Shown in pieces: positions 43,683-53,369 of a stretch of DNA of 64,000 nt. Position 1 is the first letter of the stretch. Every line of letters starts with the position of its first letter. The DNA comes from JANSWP01 sp041941305 (GTDB lineage: Bacteria; Bacteroidota; Bacteroidia; Chitinophagales; Saprospiraceae): the NCBI GenBank assembly GCA_041941305.1, contig JBGTQJ010000020.1, forward strand, positions 1 to 64,000, given 5' to 3'. The notes under the pieces are model-generated. The model ran no database searches, was not told where the DNA came from, and saw nothing but the letters and a program-made list of their open reading frames with translations. A program made the translations under genes and the position numbers.

Positions 43683-46600
43683 CTACAAATAATTTAAGGC
43701 AGTCTCGAATAATTCACAATTGATGTTTTTCATTCGCCAAAACTGAATAGAACTAATAAAAGCAGCTCGGTAAGAAGCGTAAGTACTTATAGGGTAAGGT
43801 TGATCTGACATTTTATCAAAAATAGCTTTTGCATTATCCCAATCTCCTGATAGTAGATACCCATTGACTAGAGCAGGATATAACCTACCGTTGAAGCTAT
43901 AATCTTGGGGAATTAAATCAACTGCTTTCTTTGCGATATGGATTACTTCTGGAAAATTTCTTTTTTGAATATGCTCCCCAGTAATAGCTAAGAAAGTTAA
44001 GGGTATTTTCTTTTGCATCAAATCAACTTTCTTCCCTTTTAGACTTTTAGAGGCTTTGAGATAGAGGTTTAATGCATATTTGAAATCTAGTGGTATATCC
44101 CCATCTGAGCTGTCGCTAAAGAAATCTCCACCATCTTCCAAAGTAGTTGGGTCTTCACAAGTAATCCACCACTTTTTTAGATATGCTAATGCTTCCTGTG
44201 AATAGGTATTTAAAACAGGATTTAAAACACGTTTTCTTAAATCCTGATCATATGTTCCATGATATCTGGGCCAGATTTTTATAGTTCGCGCGAATGCTCC
44301 CCAATAAGAATTAATATTATCTAAGGGAACTGGATACTTTTGATTTTTATATTTTTCAAAAAGACTTTTTGCTTCTTCTAATTGGCCTGAACAAATATAT
44401 GCGTTTGCTAAGCTTGGAACCAATCGTCCTTTGAGTTGGAATTCATCTGGAATTGATGACAAAGCTTTAGTGATAAATTTTATGGCTTTGTCATATTCTT
44501 TTGAAATAAGGTATCGCTTAGAAAAATATTGGTATTTAGAGACTATCTCTTTTTCATGAACTTTAAAGTCTTTTGGAAATCCATTTTGAGCAACCTCTTT
44601 TTGAAGCGCTTTAAGACCTATTTCACCTAGTGGAAATAAATGTTTCCAGGCTTTATTACCAGCTTCTAGAGCTTCAGCCAATATCCATTCATCTAATAAG
44701 AAATCAAATGCTTCATGTGTAATAAATTCTTTAGATCGTGAATGCCAAAAGCCAAGATTGAACCAAAAAACTTCGAAAAAGTTTAAGTTGCGTTGGCCAT
44801 CTCCACGGAAAACTGCTTCCTCATTATCATAAGGATAATATGGATGCTTATTAGTAATATCATAAATAAGACTAATTGGGTAGGTTTCCTGATACCAGGA
44901 ATAAGGGATTTCTTGTGGATTTAAAGGATACTTTTTTGGTCCCCATTCTCTATAAAAATTACGCAATTGTTCAAGAGAGTCCATCTGCAAATAAGCAAAA
45001 CCTAGGTTTGGGATTATCCTGTATTTGCTAGTCGTATCAATTAGTTCCAGTCCATAAGTACCAAATGAGATTGCATTCTGATAATCTCCTGAGCCGACCA
45101 AAAATCCTAAAAAATCTAAATAGACTGGAACACCTTCCTTGTCAAATTCCTTTCCACCAAGTTCTTCTTTCTTCTTCCAAAAAGCTAAACATTGTTCAAA
45201 ATATTCTTTCCTTTTTTCAAACCTAAGTTCAGGAATTTCAAGGTTCTCTCCATGTTTATTTTTTGGATACCTTGCTTTTTCTACGAAATAGCCATAAGCC
45301 CATTCTGCATTTTCAAGGGTACTTGACTCAAGTATTGAGCTAAATATATTTTCAGTTGCCCATTCAATTGATTCTTTTGTTAATATACCTTCTTTTTCTT
45401 TTTGAAAGATAGCATCGTAAAACACAATACCATATGTGATTTTTGTGGTAGGAGACCAACTGTAAGGTCCTTTTTTTTCAGTATGGATTTTATCAGACCA
45501 GATTTGGAATATTTCGGTTACAGCTTCATTATTTCCTATATGGAGGTGAGCGAGAAGCAAGGGAACTTTAAAATGGCCATCTTTTTCCATAAAATAGGAA
45601 ATCCTTTCAGAATAGATGCTTAGTATTTCATTGTATTGGTTTTCAGTAACCAGTATATCGATTTGTTTTTTTGTTAGTTCAAATAGTCTTTGTCTATATA
45701 AATATCCAGCTCCACCAACACGAAAACATTTATGGTACAAGTCATAAGCATGCTGAAGGTCATCATAATTATTGTTCTCTCCACTTTTTAAGATAGATTC
45801 GTAGTAGAAATTAGCATAATGATCCAGGCTTGATAAATCAGAAGATGTTGTTAAATCCTCCATTGAAGTTGTTAAAAATTGATTGTTCCAGTTCACCTTT
45901 TCCTCATCCAATTTTGCCCTTGAAATAAGCCTTGAAAACTTTTCTAAAAAGAGCATTTTAGAGCTTGAACAACTTTCATAATGATTTAAAATAGAAGTGG
46001 TATCTCCCTGTACTAAATAACCAGAACAAATAAGTGGCAAAAAGAATGATTTGTATTTTGAATTACATGATTCAAGTTGCTCTATAATAAGTTGAATGCC
46101 TGAGAAATCATTTTCTTTATTTTTTTGGGCCAAAATAACCAATGAGAAAAATTGTAGAATTTGGGTCTCAATAAAAGAAAGATTCATTGAATTATCTTTT
46201 ATCGAAGCTTTTAATTTTGAAATAACGGATTTTATTGAGTTGGGAATTTCGCTTACATTCCTTTGTAAACTTAACCACTCCAAATCCTGAACAAAAGATC
46301 GTTGATCGAAGTCAGTCTGTTCTCTTTTATTTTGACTTATTAGCTCGTATTCAGCAAAATGAGATTTTTGAATGGCTCCAAAAATTGTTTGAAATTTGTG
46401 GATGTCAAAAGAACGATCTGTGCTACAATAAATAGTTTGTTCATTTTTACTGACAATTAAATCCGTGAGGTTAGCATGCCTGGTTTCAATGTCAGCATTA
46501 AAGGTTTGTACAACCTTCCCTTCTTTGTTCCAAATAATAACTATTCCATCCTGATCTGCTGAGCAGAAATAATCCCCATCCATAAGAATTTCAATATTCT

Positions 46601-49600
46601 GGATAGTTTTTCTGTGAACATTGAGATCTATCAATTTTCGAAAATCTCCATTTTCCAGTCTATATACTGAAATCAAACCGCTAATGTGGCCAATCAAAAG
46701 TATCTTTCCATCAGGAGAAGACTTTATTGTGCTAATCCATGTTTCAGATTCAATTACAGTTTTTTCATTGAAACTAGTAATTCTTTTAACAGAATTGCCA
46801 CTTGTAATATATAGTGCAGACTGTGTTCTATTTCGAATTATTTCGAAGTCAAAAACAGGCAGATTTTGACGATAAAAGCTAAATACTGAAAGTGGGTTCT
46901 TATATGATATTTCATAAACCTCACCTCTGATATTTGCTACAAATAATTTCTGACCTTTTTTAGAAAAATCAATTTTAGATATAAAGTGCTCAGAACGCCA
47001 ATTGTGCTCCATATCGCTATTTCTCGGGCTATGGTAATAATAATGTGGTAGCGCGAGTAAAACCGCATTATCATTTTCTTCTGAATCCTCAAAATCGCTA
47101 TGGGTGTTTAGGTTTATTGTCTCTTTTTTGTATAGTTTATTTCCAATCAAACCATAAAGTGTCAATTCACCTTTTGCATTCCCCGATGCAATTATTTTTT
47201 CCTCTTCATAAGCTCCCAAAGAGGATATTGGAGCCTCCTGCTTTATTAGTTGAGCTACACTTCCTTTTGTATTGATAAGGCTCAAGGCTCCATTGTTCCT
47301 TCCCGTCAAAATTAGATTTGAATTAGGCAATTTTTTCAAAGCCCAAATCTGTCCTTTTTCCTCGATAGAATCAACTCTAAAATCGGGGTATTTTTCCTCA
47401 TTAGAAGCTTCAATCGCGTAATTATAATAGCCATTTAGGTTCCAAAAAATGATTTCATTTCCTATTCCTGAGATAATAGACGCTTTATTTGATCCCAAAG
47501 CAAGGCTTTTAGCGGATGAAAGTAAATTGGTTTTGTATTTGAGTTCTTTATATTCATTATTGTCGTTTTTAAAGAATATCCTGTTGTCGGTAGTAAATAC
47601 AAAATTTCTATTTTCTATTGAGACATCAATATTTTCAATTCTGTTTCGGGCTCCAGATATCAAACTTCGCTTTTCTCCATCAAAGTTCGATCCTACAGGA
47701 AGATAAAATGAATAGAGTTTGCCATCTGAGTACCCTATATAAGCATAATCCTCCGAAAAGTCGAAAGAGACTACATCTCCTTGTCTTGTCACAGTTCCAG
47801 ATTGGGTAGCATTTTCCAGATCGAATGTTTTTTCTATTATATTAGATTGAAGACCCTGATTTGTATTTTTCAAATCCAGTTTTATTAAAAGGCTAGACCC
47901 TTCTTCGGAATCGATTGCATACCATTCATTGCTAGGTGATATTTTTGCTTTTGAAATGGAGTTATAAGGCGCAATTTTTTGGATAGTAAGTAAATTATCC
48001 TGACTAAAAGCCCATTCAAATAATAATCCTTTTTTGTCGAGAAATAATACATTGGTATTGTCTTCTCGGTAGGAAGTAGTAACAATTTCTCGATAATGCT
48101 GATAAGTGGCTAATTGGGAAAACCTGTCATTTTCGGCTTTCCATAATTTAATTAATCCTGTATCATCATAGGCAACAAGGAAATTCGGATAGGAAAAATA
48201 AATTGCACCTATGATGCTGCCATTAAAACCAGTTAACATTTGAATAAACCTGCCCTCCGTGTCTAGTACGTATAATACAGGTTTCTCATTTCCATAAGCT
48301 ATTATCCTGGTGTCACCGTGCGAAAAAATAGCATCTTGTATTTCAAAACCGAGGTCGATAACATTTTTATACAATAAATTATTGGAGATAATGTCATTGG
48401 CTACGGAAAGAATGCTGGAATTAGTACCAACCACAGCTGCTCCTTCCCGAATGTAGTCTAATGCCAGATTCGGATCTTTCTGCAAATTTTCCATAGCACT
48501 AGCGATGAAGTCATTGGCTTCTTTATTTTGAAGTGCAGTTGCTTTTTCTCTATGTGCAATCGCAGCTTGCCTTTGGGCTTCATTCACAGCAGCTTCCAAA
48601 GAGTCACTCTTTGAAAGCAGGCTTTCGTTTTGAGTTTCAATAACAGTCGTTTGTTTTGCTAATTCTTCATTTGCTTTAATGGCAATTTGTCGCTGATATT
48701 CGATGCTATCTCTAGCATTTACTGCTTCGATCCTCTTGGTTTCAGCTAAACTTGCCTGACCTTGGGCATACAGAAATGCACCGATGGCAGCCACTAGGAA
48801 AGCAGCGGTTAAAACCAAGGCAATCGCCAAAATCCTGCTTTGCCGCTCTCTTTCCTGTAATCTGAGTGCAGCTTCAGTTTCTTTTACCTGATATATTTTG
48901 CTGGCTTCAAGGAAGTCCCTTTCAGAGTTGGTCAAATCTTGTCTTTCTTCAGCCCATTCAAGTGCCTCCTGCAAAACTGTTCCTTTCAATAAAGCATCTT
49001 CATTTCTTCCCAATTTTTCCCACCGACTTTGTTCAGAGGCAAATGGGCGTGCTAATCTGTTCCAGATATCATCCAACCAAGTTTCATCAAAAACATTTCT
49101 GTAAATTTTGTTGGCAACTACCAACTTACCATTTTCTTCTATAACCAAACCACTCAATTTCAAATAGATCTGCTCCCGTTTTTTTAGATTTACATTTACG
49201 CTCCCATTATCCAAAATAGCTCTGTAACAAGCCAGCATTTGTATTTTCCAGGTTTCATTTTCTACTATCCTTCGTTGGATGTTTGCCAGATTTGCTTCAC
49301 TCTCAATATTGGAGGAAGAAAGGAAATTATCTTTGACTAATTGTACCAAAAAATCTTCCGGATTGGCGTCTTTAGGCGCTTTTTTGCTTGCCATATCTGC
49401 CAATACCTGTGTTAAATAAGGTTGTCCTCCTGACCAGTCCATCACTGCACTAAGCCATTCCCGAGATGAATGAGAAAATCCCTCTAATCCGGGTAGCATA
49501 GGAGAGACATCATGAATCGAAAAATTTGCCAATGGGAAGCCCACTCCTATATTGAAAGGTGTTCTTGCCGAGTCATTCATCAAATCTTCAGGTGCTGCCA

Positions 49601-50156
49601 CACCCAGAATACAAAAGTGTAGGCGGTTGTGGTCTTCCTTAGAAGCTCTTAAATTATAAACTGCTCTGATGCCAGCAAAAAAGTCGTCTGTACTGAATTT
49701 TGACTTATCTAGGCTAAGCATGGAGTCTATTTCATCAATAAATATGGCAATTGGTTTATTTGTGGCTTTTAACAGAATTTCATCCCAAAATCGAACCATC
49801 CGTTTTACAGGAGTAATCCTATCCAACTCATCCCACCAGTCTTCAAATTCATCTTCACAATCAAGAGCTTCAGCGATATCGGTGAGGAAACTGTAATACC
49901 AATCTTCTTGTGAGGTATGGTGAATTCCAATGCTAGTAATATCCACATCTCCACATATCCAACCTTCCTTTCTAAGGCGGTCAATGGTACGAACTTTCAT
50001 ACTTGACTTCCCCATTTGCCTGGCTGTGAGAATGTAACAGAAGTCACCATCATTAAGGTGCTGGTAAAGCTTTTCGTCAGCAGGTCTTTTTACATAGGTA
50101 GATGCTTTTGCTGAAAGACTACCGCCAGTTTGAAAGAATTTGGTTGAAGAAGCCAT
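43683..50156 (-). CDS. Giant membrane-anchored STAND-like ATPase with WD-type and TPR-type repeats
   Basis: 2157 residues. An AAA-like (AAA_35) NTPase domain fills about 10-370: Walker A TARQMGKSS (44-52), Walker B IAIFIDEIDS (136-145), the motif TPFNIGVGF (199-207), and GGQPYLTQVLA (243-253). A helical stretch leads to a single membrane helix (441-463), a coiled coil (about 465-555), a predicted WD-like beta-propeller region (about 575-1290) and a long helical TPR-like tail to the end. Such STAND proteins sense a trigger with their repeats and oligomerise through the ATPase. It begins 18 bases after the TIR gene, so it is the second gene of one operon. A defence role is inferred. The last residues lie 31 bases before the flavin oxidase start. 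Confidence 0.85.
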   Translation of the reverse strand: MASSTKFFQTGGSLSAKASTYVKRPADEKLYQHLNDGDFCYILTARQMGKSSMKVRTIDRLRKEGWICGDVDITSIGIHHTSQEDWYYSFLTDIAEALDCEDEFEDWWDELDRITPVKRMVRFWDEILLKATNKPIAIFIDEIDSMLSLDKSKFSTDDFFAGIRAVYNLRASKEDHNRLHFCILGVAAPEDLMNDSARTPFNIGVGFPLANFSIHDVSPMLPGLEGFSHSSREWLSAVMDWSGGQPYLTQVLADMASKKAPKDANPEDFLVQLVKDNFLSSSNIESEANLANIQRRIVENETWKIQMLACYRAILDNGSVNVNLKKREQIYLKLSGLVIEENGKLVVANKIYRNVFDETWLDDIWNRLARPFASEQSRWEKLGRNEDALLKGTVLQEALEWAEERQDLTNSERDFLEASKIYQVKETEAALRLQERERQSRILAIALVLTAAFLVAAIGAFLYAQGQASLAETKRIEAVNARDSIEYQRQIAIKANEELAKQTTVIETQNESLLSKSDSLEAAVNEAQRQAAIAHREKATALQNKEANDFIASAMENLQKDPNLALDYIREGAAVVGTNSSILSVANDIISNNLLYKNVIDLGFEIQDAIFSHGDTRIIAYGNEKPVLYVLDTEGRFIQMLTGFNGSIIGAIYFSYPNFLVAYDDTGLIKLWKAENDRFSQLATYQHYREIVTTSYREDNTNVLFLDKKGLLFEWAFSQDNLLTIQKIAPYNSISKAKISPSNEWYAIDSEEGSSLLIKLDLKNTNQGLQSNIIEKTFDLENATQSGTVTRQGDVVSFDFSEDYAYIGYSDGKLYSFYLPVGSNFDGEKRSLISGARNRIENIDVSIENRNFVFTTDNRIFFKNDNNEYKELKYKTNLLSSAKSLALGSNKASIISGIGNEIIFWNLNGYYNYAIEASNEEKYPDFRVDSIEEKGQIWALKKLPNSNLILTGRNNGALSLINTKGSVAQLIKQEAPISSLGAYEEEKIIASGNAKGELTLYGLIGNKLYKKETINLNTHSDFEDSEENDNAVLLALPHYYYHSPRNSDMEHNWRSEHFISKIDFSKKGQKLFVANIRGEVYEISYKNPLSVFSFYRQNLPVFDFEIIRNRTQSALYITSGNSVKRITSFNEKTVIESETWISTIKSSPDGKILLIGHISGLISVYRLENGDFRKLIDLNVHRKTIQNIEILMDGDYFCSADQDGIVIIWNKEGKVVQTFNADIETRHANLTDLIVSKNEQTIYCSTDRSFDIHKFQTIFGAIQKSHFAEYELISQNKREQTDFDQRSFVQDLEWLSLQRNVSEIPNSIKSVISKLKASIKDNSMNLSFIETQILQFFSLVILAQKNKENDFSGIQLIIEQLESCNSKYKSFFLPLICSGYLVQGDTTSILNHYESCSSSKMLFLEKFSRLISRAKLDEEKVNWNNQFLTTSMEDLTTSSDLSSLDHYANFYYESILKSGENNNYDDLQHAYDLYHKCFRVGGAGYLYRQRLFELTKKQIDILVTENQYNEILSIYSERISYFMEKDGHFKVPLLLAHLHIGNNEAVTEIFQIWSDKIHTEKKGPYSWSPTTKITYGIVFYDAIFQKEKEGILTKESIEWATENIFSSILESSTLENAEWAYGYFVEKARYPKNKHGENLEIPELRFEKRKEYFEQCLAFWKKKEELGGKEFDKEGVPVYLDFLGFLVGSGDYQNAISFGTYGLELIDTTSKYRIIPNLGFAYLQMDSLEQLRNFYREWGPKKYPLNPQEIPYSWYQETYPISLIYDITNKHPYYPYDNEEAVFRGDGQRNLNFFEVFWFNLGFWHSRSKEFITHEAFDFLLDEWILAEALEAGNKAWKHLFPLGEIGLKALQKEVAQNGFPKDFKVHEKEIVSKYQYFSKRYLISKEYDKAIKFITKALSSIPDEFQLKGRLVPSLANAYICSGQLEEAKSLFEKYKNQKYPVPLDNINSYWGAFARTIKIWPRYHGTYDQDLRKRVLNPVLNTYSQEALAYLKKWWITCEDPTTLEDGGDFFSDSSDGDIPLDFKYALNLYLKASKSLKGKKVDLMQKKIPLTFLAITGEHIQKRNFPEVIHIAKKAVDLIPQDYSFNGRLYPALVNGYLLSGDWDNAKAIFDKMSDQPYPISTYASYRAAFISSIQFWRMKNINCELFETALNYL

Positions 50157-50174
50157 AATTTTATATAATATTGG

Positions 50175-51959
50175 TTAGAGCTTGTCTTTGAAATAATTTC
50201 GATATAGCCCACAGGCTGGTTGTACTAAAGGAGGAGTGCCTATGACCAAACCTGAAGCTCTTAATCTTTCGGCAAGGATTGAGTCTTTGCATTTACCCGA
50301 ATTCAGAATGTCTTTAAGTGCAGCACTTATCTCTTCAAATTGTCTGACATTAATCAAATGATGGCGAAGGTGGTCACTGAAGGGACCTTCATGCTCTACA
50401 GCTTTTTCCATCAATTGTTCAAAAGTATATTCCCCACTAGCTATAATATATAATGCTCTACGGATTAGGTAGGGTTGTCCTCCTAGTAACTCCATTAATT
50501 GCTCAATTTGACTTTGTTGAAAGGAAAGCCCATGACGCTCTATCAGAATAATAACTTGTTCTATTGAAAAAGGAATAATTCGGGCTTCCTCTCCGACATT
50601 AAATGGAGAAGCATTCAAATCTGTAATAGCCAACATGGCTTCAGTAGAATAGGATATTGCCATTTTTAGGGATTCCCATTCCTGACTCGTTTTGCCTTTT
50701 TCATGCCAGCCCCGCAACATTAAGAAAAAATCTGATGATACCTCTTTATGAATAAAAACTCTGTCCGCCTCATCCATCGCAATAAGGATAGGCGAATCAA
50801 CTCTGGGAAAAGCAACTTTTCGTACAAAGCTTCGTGCTTTTTGTTTTGGATCTTTTCTAGGATTTTTTTCCCATAAATCCTCCAGTTCATCTTCCAGGTC
50901 AAGCTCTTCCGCAATGCAATTGCAAAAGGACCAAATCATTGACTCTCTATCAGCCAGGGTATTTTCACTAAAATCCTGAAAGTCCATACCCACCACTACG
51001 TGACCATTTTTTCTGGCATGATTGATTACCCGCGCTAACAAAGATGTTTTCCCATACTGTCTGGGGCCACGTATACGAAGTAGTGAGCCTGGATCAGTAA
51101 CTCTTTGAATAAATTGATCTTCAAATGGACGCTCGATATAGTATTTGGAATCAGTTCGAACCGCTCCTCTAGGGATTTCCAAAGGAGCTACTGGACTAGG
51201 TTGCCCGTCCAATCCCTTTACAAAAGCTTCAACTTCCTCTTTTTTCACAGGCTGAGCCAGCTCTAAAGATTCCTTTTGAAGGATTACATCTAAAACTTTA
51301 TTTAAGACCTGAGCTGAATCCTGATCTGTTTGCCAGCTAACATGTTGTAGTCTATGCAACCAATTTCTTAATTTGCCATTTAAATGTAATTCTTCAGGCC
51401 AAGCTACTTTTACCGGAAGAATTTTTGGTTTTCCATACATGTTTTTTAGTCTTCTTGCTTCCTCAACTTCTTTTATTACCATTTCACTAAAATTGGCTTC
51501 TTCGGATAAAAGAAGTATAAAATAGTCTGCATCTTTTAGTTCACTCAAAATAGTAGCAGCCCAGTCTTGCCCTGGTTTAATGTCCAACTTGTCCAGAAAG
51601 ACTCCGAAACCAATCTCTTTGAGTTTTTGGTGAAAAGTAACTGCCAAATCTTCTCCTTTTCCTCTCTGACTGTGGCTGATAAATACCTTTGTATTTGCTT
51701 TGCCTTCCTTCTCAAGATCCCTGATTAATTCCAAAAGCACAGCACGGATTCGATTTTGTTCTATTCCAGCATTCTGGTTATCTACAATCCCCAAATTGAA
51801 TTGCTTTTTAAGCGTTTCGTACTTTGCAGATTGTGTAATGACCTGGTCCAGATTTGGGTGAGTTTGTAAGGCATTTAATAAGTAGTCCAGGCTTTCCCGG
51901 ATTTGATCCTGGGCGGTCAATTCTCGTATCTTGTTGGCTAGGGTTAGGTAATTTGTCAT
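50175..51959 (-). CDS. EAD11-TIR-AAA_35 STAND protein, candidate NADase effector
   Basis: 594 residues in three parts. Residues 1-87 match effector-associated domain 11 (IRELTAQDQIRESLDYLL, then KKQFNLGIVD and NRIRAVLLELIRDL). Residues about 90-225 are a TIR domain (KVFISHSQRG; SEEANFSEMVIKEVEEA, with E164 as the likely NADase glutamate). Residues about 270-594 are an AAA_35 domain with Walker A RGPRQYGKTS (297-306), Walker B ILIAMDEAD (391-399), SPFNVGEEARIIPFSI (451-466) and GGQPYLIR (493-500). TIR domains in bacterial defence cleave NAD when activated. The gene heads the two-gene operon; the upstream region holds repeat elements and an AT-rich promoter zone. Confidence 0.85.
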   Translation of the reverse strand: MTNYLTLANKIRELTAQDQIRESLDYLLNALQTHPNLDQVITQSAKYETLKKQFNLGIVDNQNAGIEQNRIRAVLLELIRDLEKEGKANTKVFISHSQRGKGEDLAVTFHQKLKEIGFGVFLDKLDIKPGQDWAATILSELKDADYFILLLSEEANFSEMVIKEVEEARRLKNMYGKPKILPVKVAWPEELHLNGKLRNWLHRLQHVSWQTDQDSAQVLNKVLDVILQKESLELAQPVKKEEVEAFVKGLDGQPSPVAPLEIPRGAVRTDSKYYIERPFEDQFIQRVTDPGSLLRIRGPRQYGKTSLLARVINHARKNGHVVVGMDFQDFSENTLADRESMIWSFCNCIAEELDLEDELEDLWEKNPRKDPKQKARSFVRKVAFPRVDSPILIAMDEADRVFIHKEVSSDFFLMLRGWHEKGKTSQEWESLKMAISYSTEAMLAITDLNASPFNVGEEARIIPFSIEQVIILIERHGLSFQQSQIEQLMELLGGQPYLIRRALYIIASGEYTFEQLMEKAVEHEGPFSDHLRHHLINVRQFEEISAALKDILNSGKCKDSILAERLRASGLVIGTPPLVQPACGLYRNYFKDKL

Positions 51960-52177
51960 GATATTGTCCTTATCAATAAAAATTATAAATGTAATATTTT
52001 TTTTATTTTAAGCAGCAGAAGCGTATTAAGAATTTGATGTAAAGTCTAAGGAAACAAATTGTTGATATCCTTGAATGATTATCGTCTTTACATGATTTGT
52101 CACCTGCGGTTTTTGAAAAAAATTATTTATCTAAATTGAAAAATAAAGGAAATCTTAGACAAAACACACTTGCACAT
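51960..52177. other. Upstream region of the TIR-ATPase operon
   Basis: About 220 AT-rich bases without a gene; it should hold the operon promoter. No clear TAnnTTTG box is visible on the minus strand. With the repeats at 52178-52456 the gene-free stretch is 517 bases. Confidence 0.5.
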
Positions 52178-52343
52178 GCTCGTTATTAGCTCCAGCTAAT
52201 AACACAAAACAAGGATCAGGGCTCCAGCCCTGTATAAACTTTTAAAAGAATAAAACGCCAGGGCAGGAGCCCTTGGCCTTGTTTCGTTTAGCAAGCAGAG
52301 CTTGCAACGAGCCTGTTTTTTGCTTTTTGCAAAAAAACAGGCT
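52178..52343. repeat. REP/BIME-like composite hairpin element A
   Basis: Four to five small palindromes in series: GTTATTAGC-tcca-GCTAATAAC (52182-52203), CAGGGCT-cc-AGCCCTG (52217-52232), an imperfect CCAGGGC/GCCCTTGG, GCAAGC-aga-GCTTGC (ending 52305) and a terminal AGCCTGTTTTTTGC hairpin. It is the same composite as element C at 53117-53278 in the same orientation. Confidence 0.75.
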
Positions 52344-52400
52344 TAATTATTTACGTCAATATGGATTCTATAAAATCAATACAAAAATCAACCTATAAAA

Positions 52401-52456
52401 GCTCGTTATTAGCTCCGGCTAATAACACGAAACAAGGCACAGGACTCCTGTCCTGG
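52401..52456. repeat. REP/BIME-like element B, half copy
   Basis: It carries only the first two hairpins: GTTATTAGC-tccg-GCTAATAAC (52405-52426) and CAGGAC-tcct-GTCCTG (52440-52455), 21 bases from the stop of the RAYT gene. Confidence 0.7.
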
Positions 52457-52476
52457 AGTAATCCTATTTATATCTA

Positions 52477-53064
52477 TCAAATCCCAGTATTGATATACCC
52501 TACATCACTCCAAATATCATCCATCACTATGACATCCAGTAAACCAGAACCATATACATAATTCGACGCACTACTGAACAAATAATGTTCAGGTTTTGCT
52601 ACTATTTTTGCCACAACAGGGTTCCAATGTATATAATTCAATTTTTGACGGATGACTTTTGGGCTGTACAAGGCGATTGGATGATTGTCTCCTTGCCAGA
52701 CCTGGTGCTGGCTATTGGTTTTATTTTTTCTGGTATTAAAGGCAAAATGATTAAGCAGCCAATTTCGACGGCTTTCCGGTTTCTGTTTATCCTTGATAGA
52801 CTTCAGAATTTGATTAGCTGTAAAAGATTTGAAACTTTGTATGATTGGTGAGCAACCACTTGTCGCATCTGTTCTTGCAATTAAATGGATATGACTAGGC
52901 ATGATTACATAGGCGTGAAGCAGCAAGCCTTTTTCTTTTTGACAAAATCTAAAGCTATCCAGAATAATTTCAGAATATACTGGACGAGTAAACAAGTCGA
53001 TCCATTCAACAATAGTGAAAGTCAGGAAATTCAAGCCATTTTGATCGAGTATTTTGTAGCGCAT
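52477..53064 (-). CDS. REP-associated tyrosine transposase (RAYT, Y1/HUH)
   Basis: 195 residues of the IS200/RAYT transposase group. The HUH motif is H58-I-H60 in YVIMPSHIHLIA, and the likely nucleophile Tyr144 lies in KLNYIHWNPVVAK, followed by the usual EHYLFSSASNY block. RAYTs are single-copy domesticated relatives of IS200 transposases that act on REP hairpins in single-stranded DNA. The REP-like elements A, B and C flank it. The reading frame is intact. Confidence 0.88.
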   Translation of the reverse strand: MRYKILDQNGLNFLTFTIVEWIDLFTRPVYSEIILDSFRFCQKEKGLLLHAYVIMPSHIHLIARTDATSGCSPIIQSFKSFTANQILKSIKDKQKPESRRNWLLNHFAFNTRKNKTNSQHQVWQGDNHPIALYSPKVIRQKLNYIHWNPVVAKIVAKPEHYLFSSASNYVYGSGLLDVIVMDDIWSDVGYINTGI

Positions 53065-53116
53065 TGGATTTTAACTTTTGTAAGTAACTCAATATCAGAA
53101 ATATATAAATGAACTC

Positions 53117-53278
53117 GCTCGTTGCAAGCTCCGGCTTGCCAGACGTAATAAGGAACAGGGCTCCAGCCCTGTATAAACTTTTAAAAAATAAAACGCCAGG
53201 GCTGGAGCCCTTGCCCTTGGTTCGTATAGCAAGCAGAGCTTGCAACGAGCCTGTTCTTGCAAAAAGCAAGAACAGGCT
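53117..53278. repeat. REP/BIME-like composite hairpin element C
   Basis: GCTCGTTGCAAGC (53117-53129) and its exact inverse complement (53238-53250) bound the element. Inside are GCAAGC-tccg-GCTTGC (53124-53139), CAGGGCT-cc-AGCCCTG (53156-53171) and AGGGCT-gg-AGCCCT (53198-53211). A perfect 13-bp hairpin (53248-53260 with 53266-53278) closes it. Together with adjacent sequence it fills the 305-base gap between the RAYT and M15 genes. Confidence 0.78.
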
Positions 53279-53369
53279 ATTTTAAATTAATATAATTGGA
53301 ATGATATTTATTCGTTAGTGCTGGAAAGCAGAGAAAGGTAATTACAGCGCTGTGTTTTTTGTAGCATAT

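Noticed and set aside
52585..52851. An 88-codon + strand frame opposite the RAYT gene
   Set aside because: Antisense shadow of a well-supported transposase; no independent motif.
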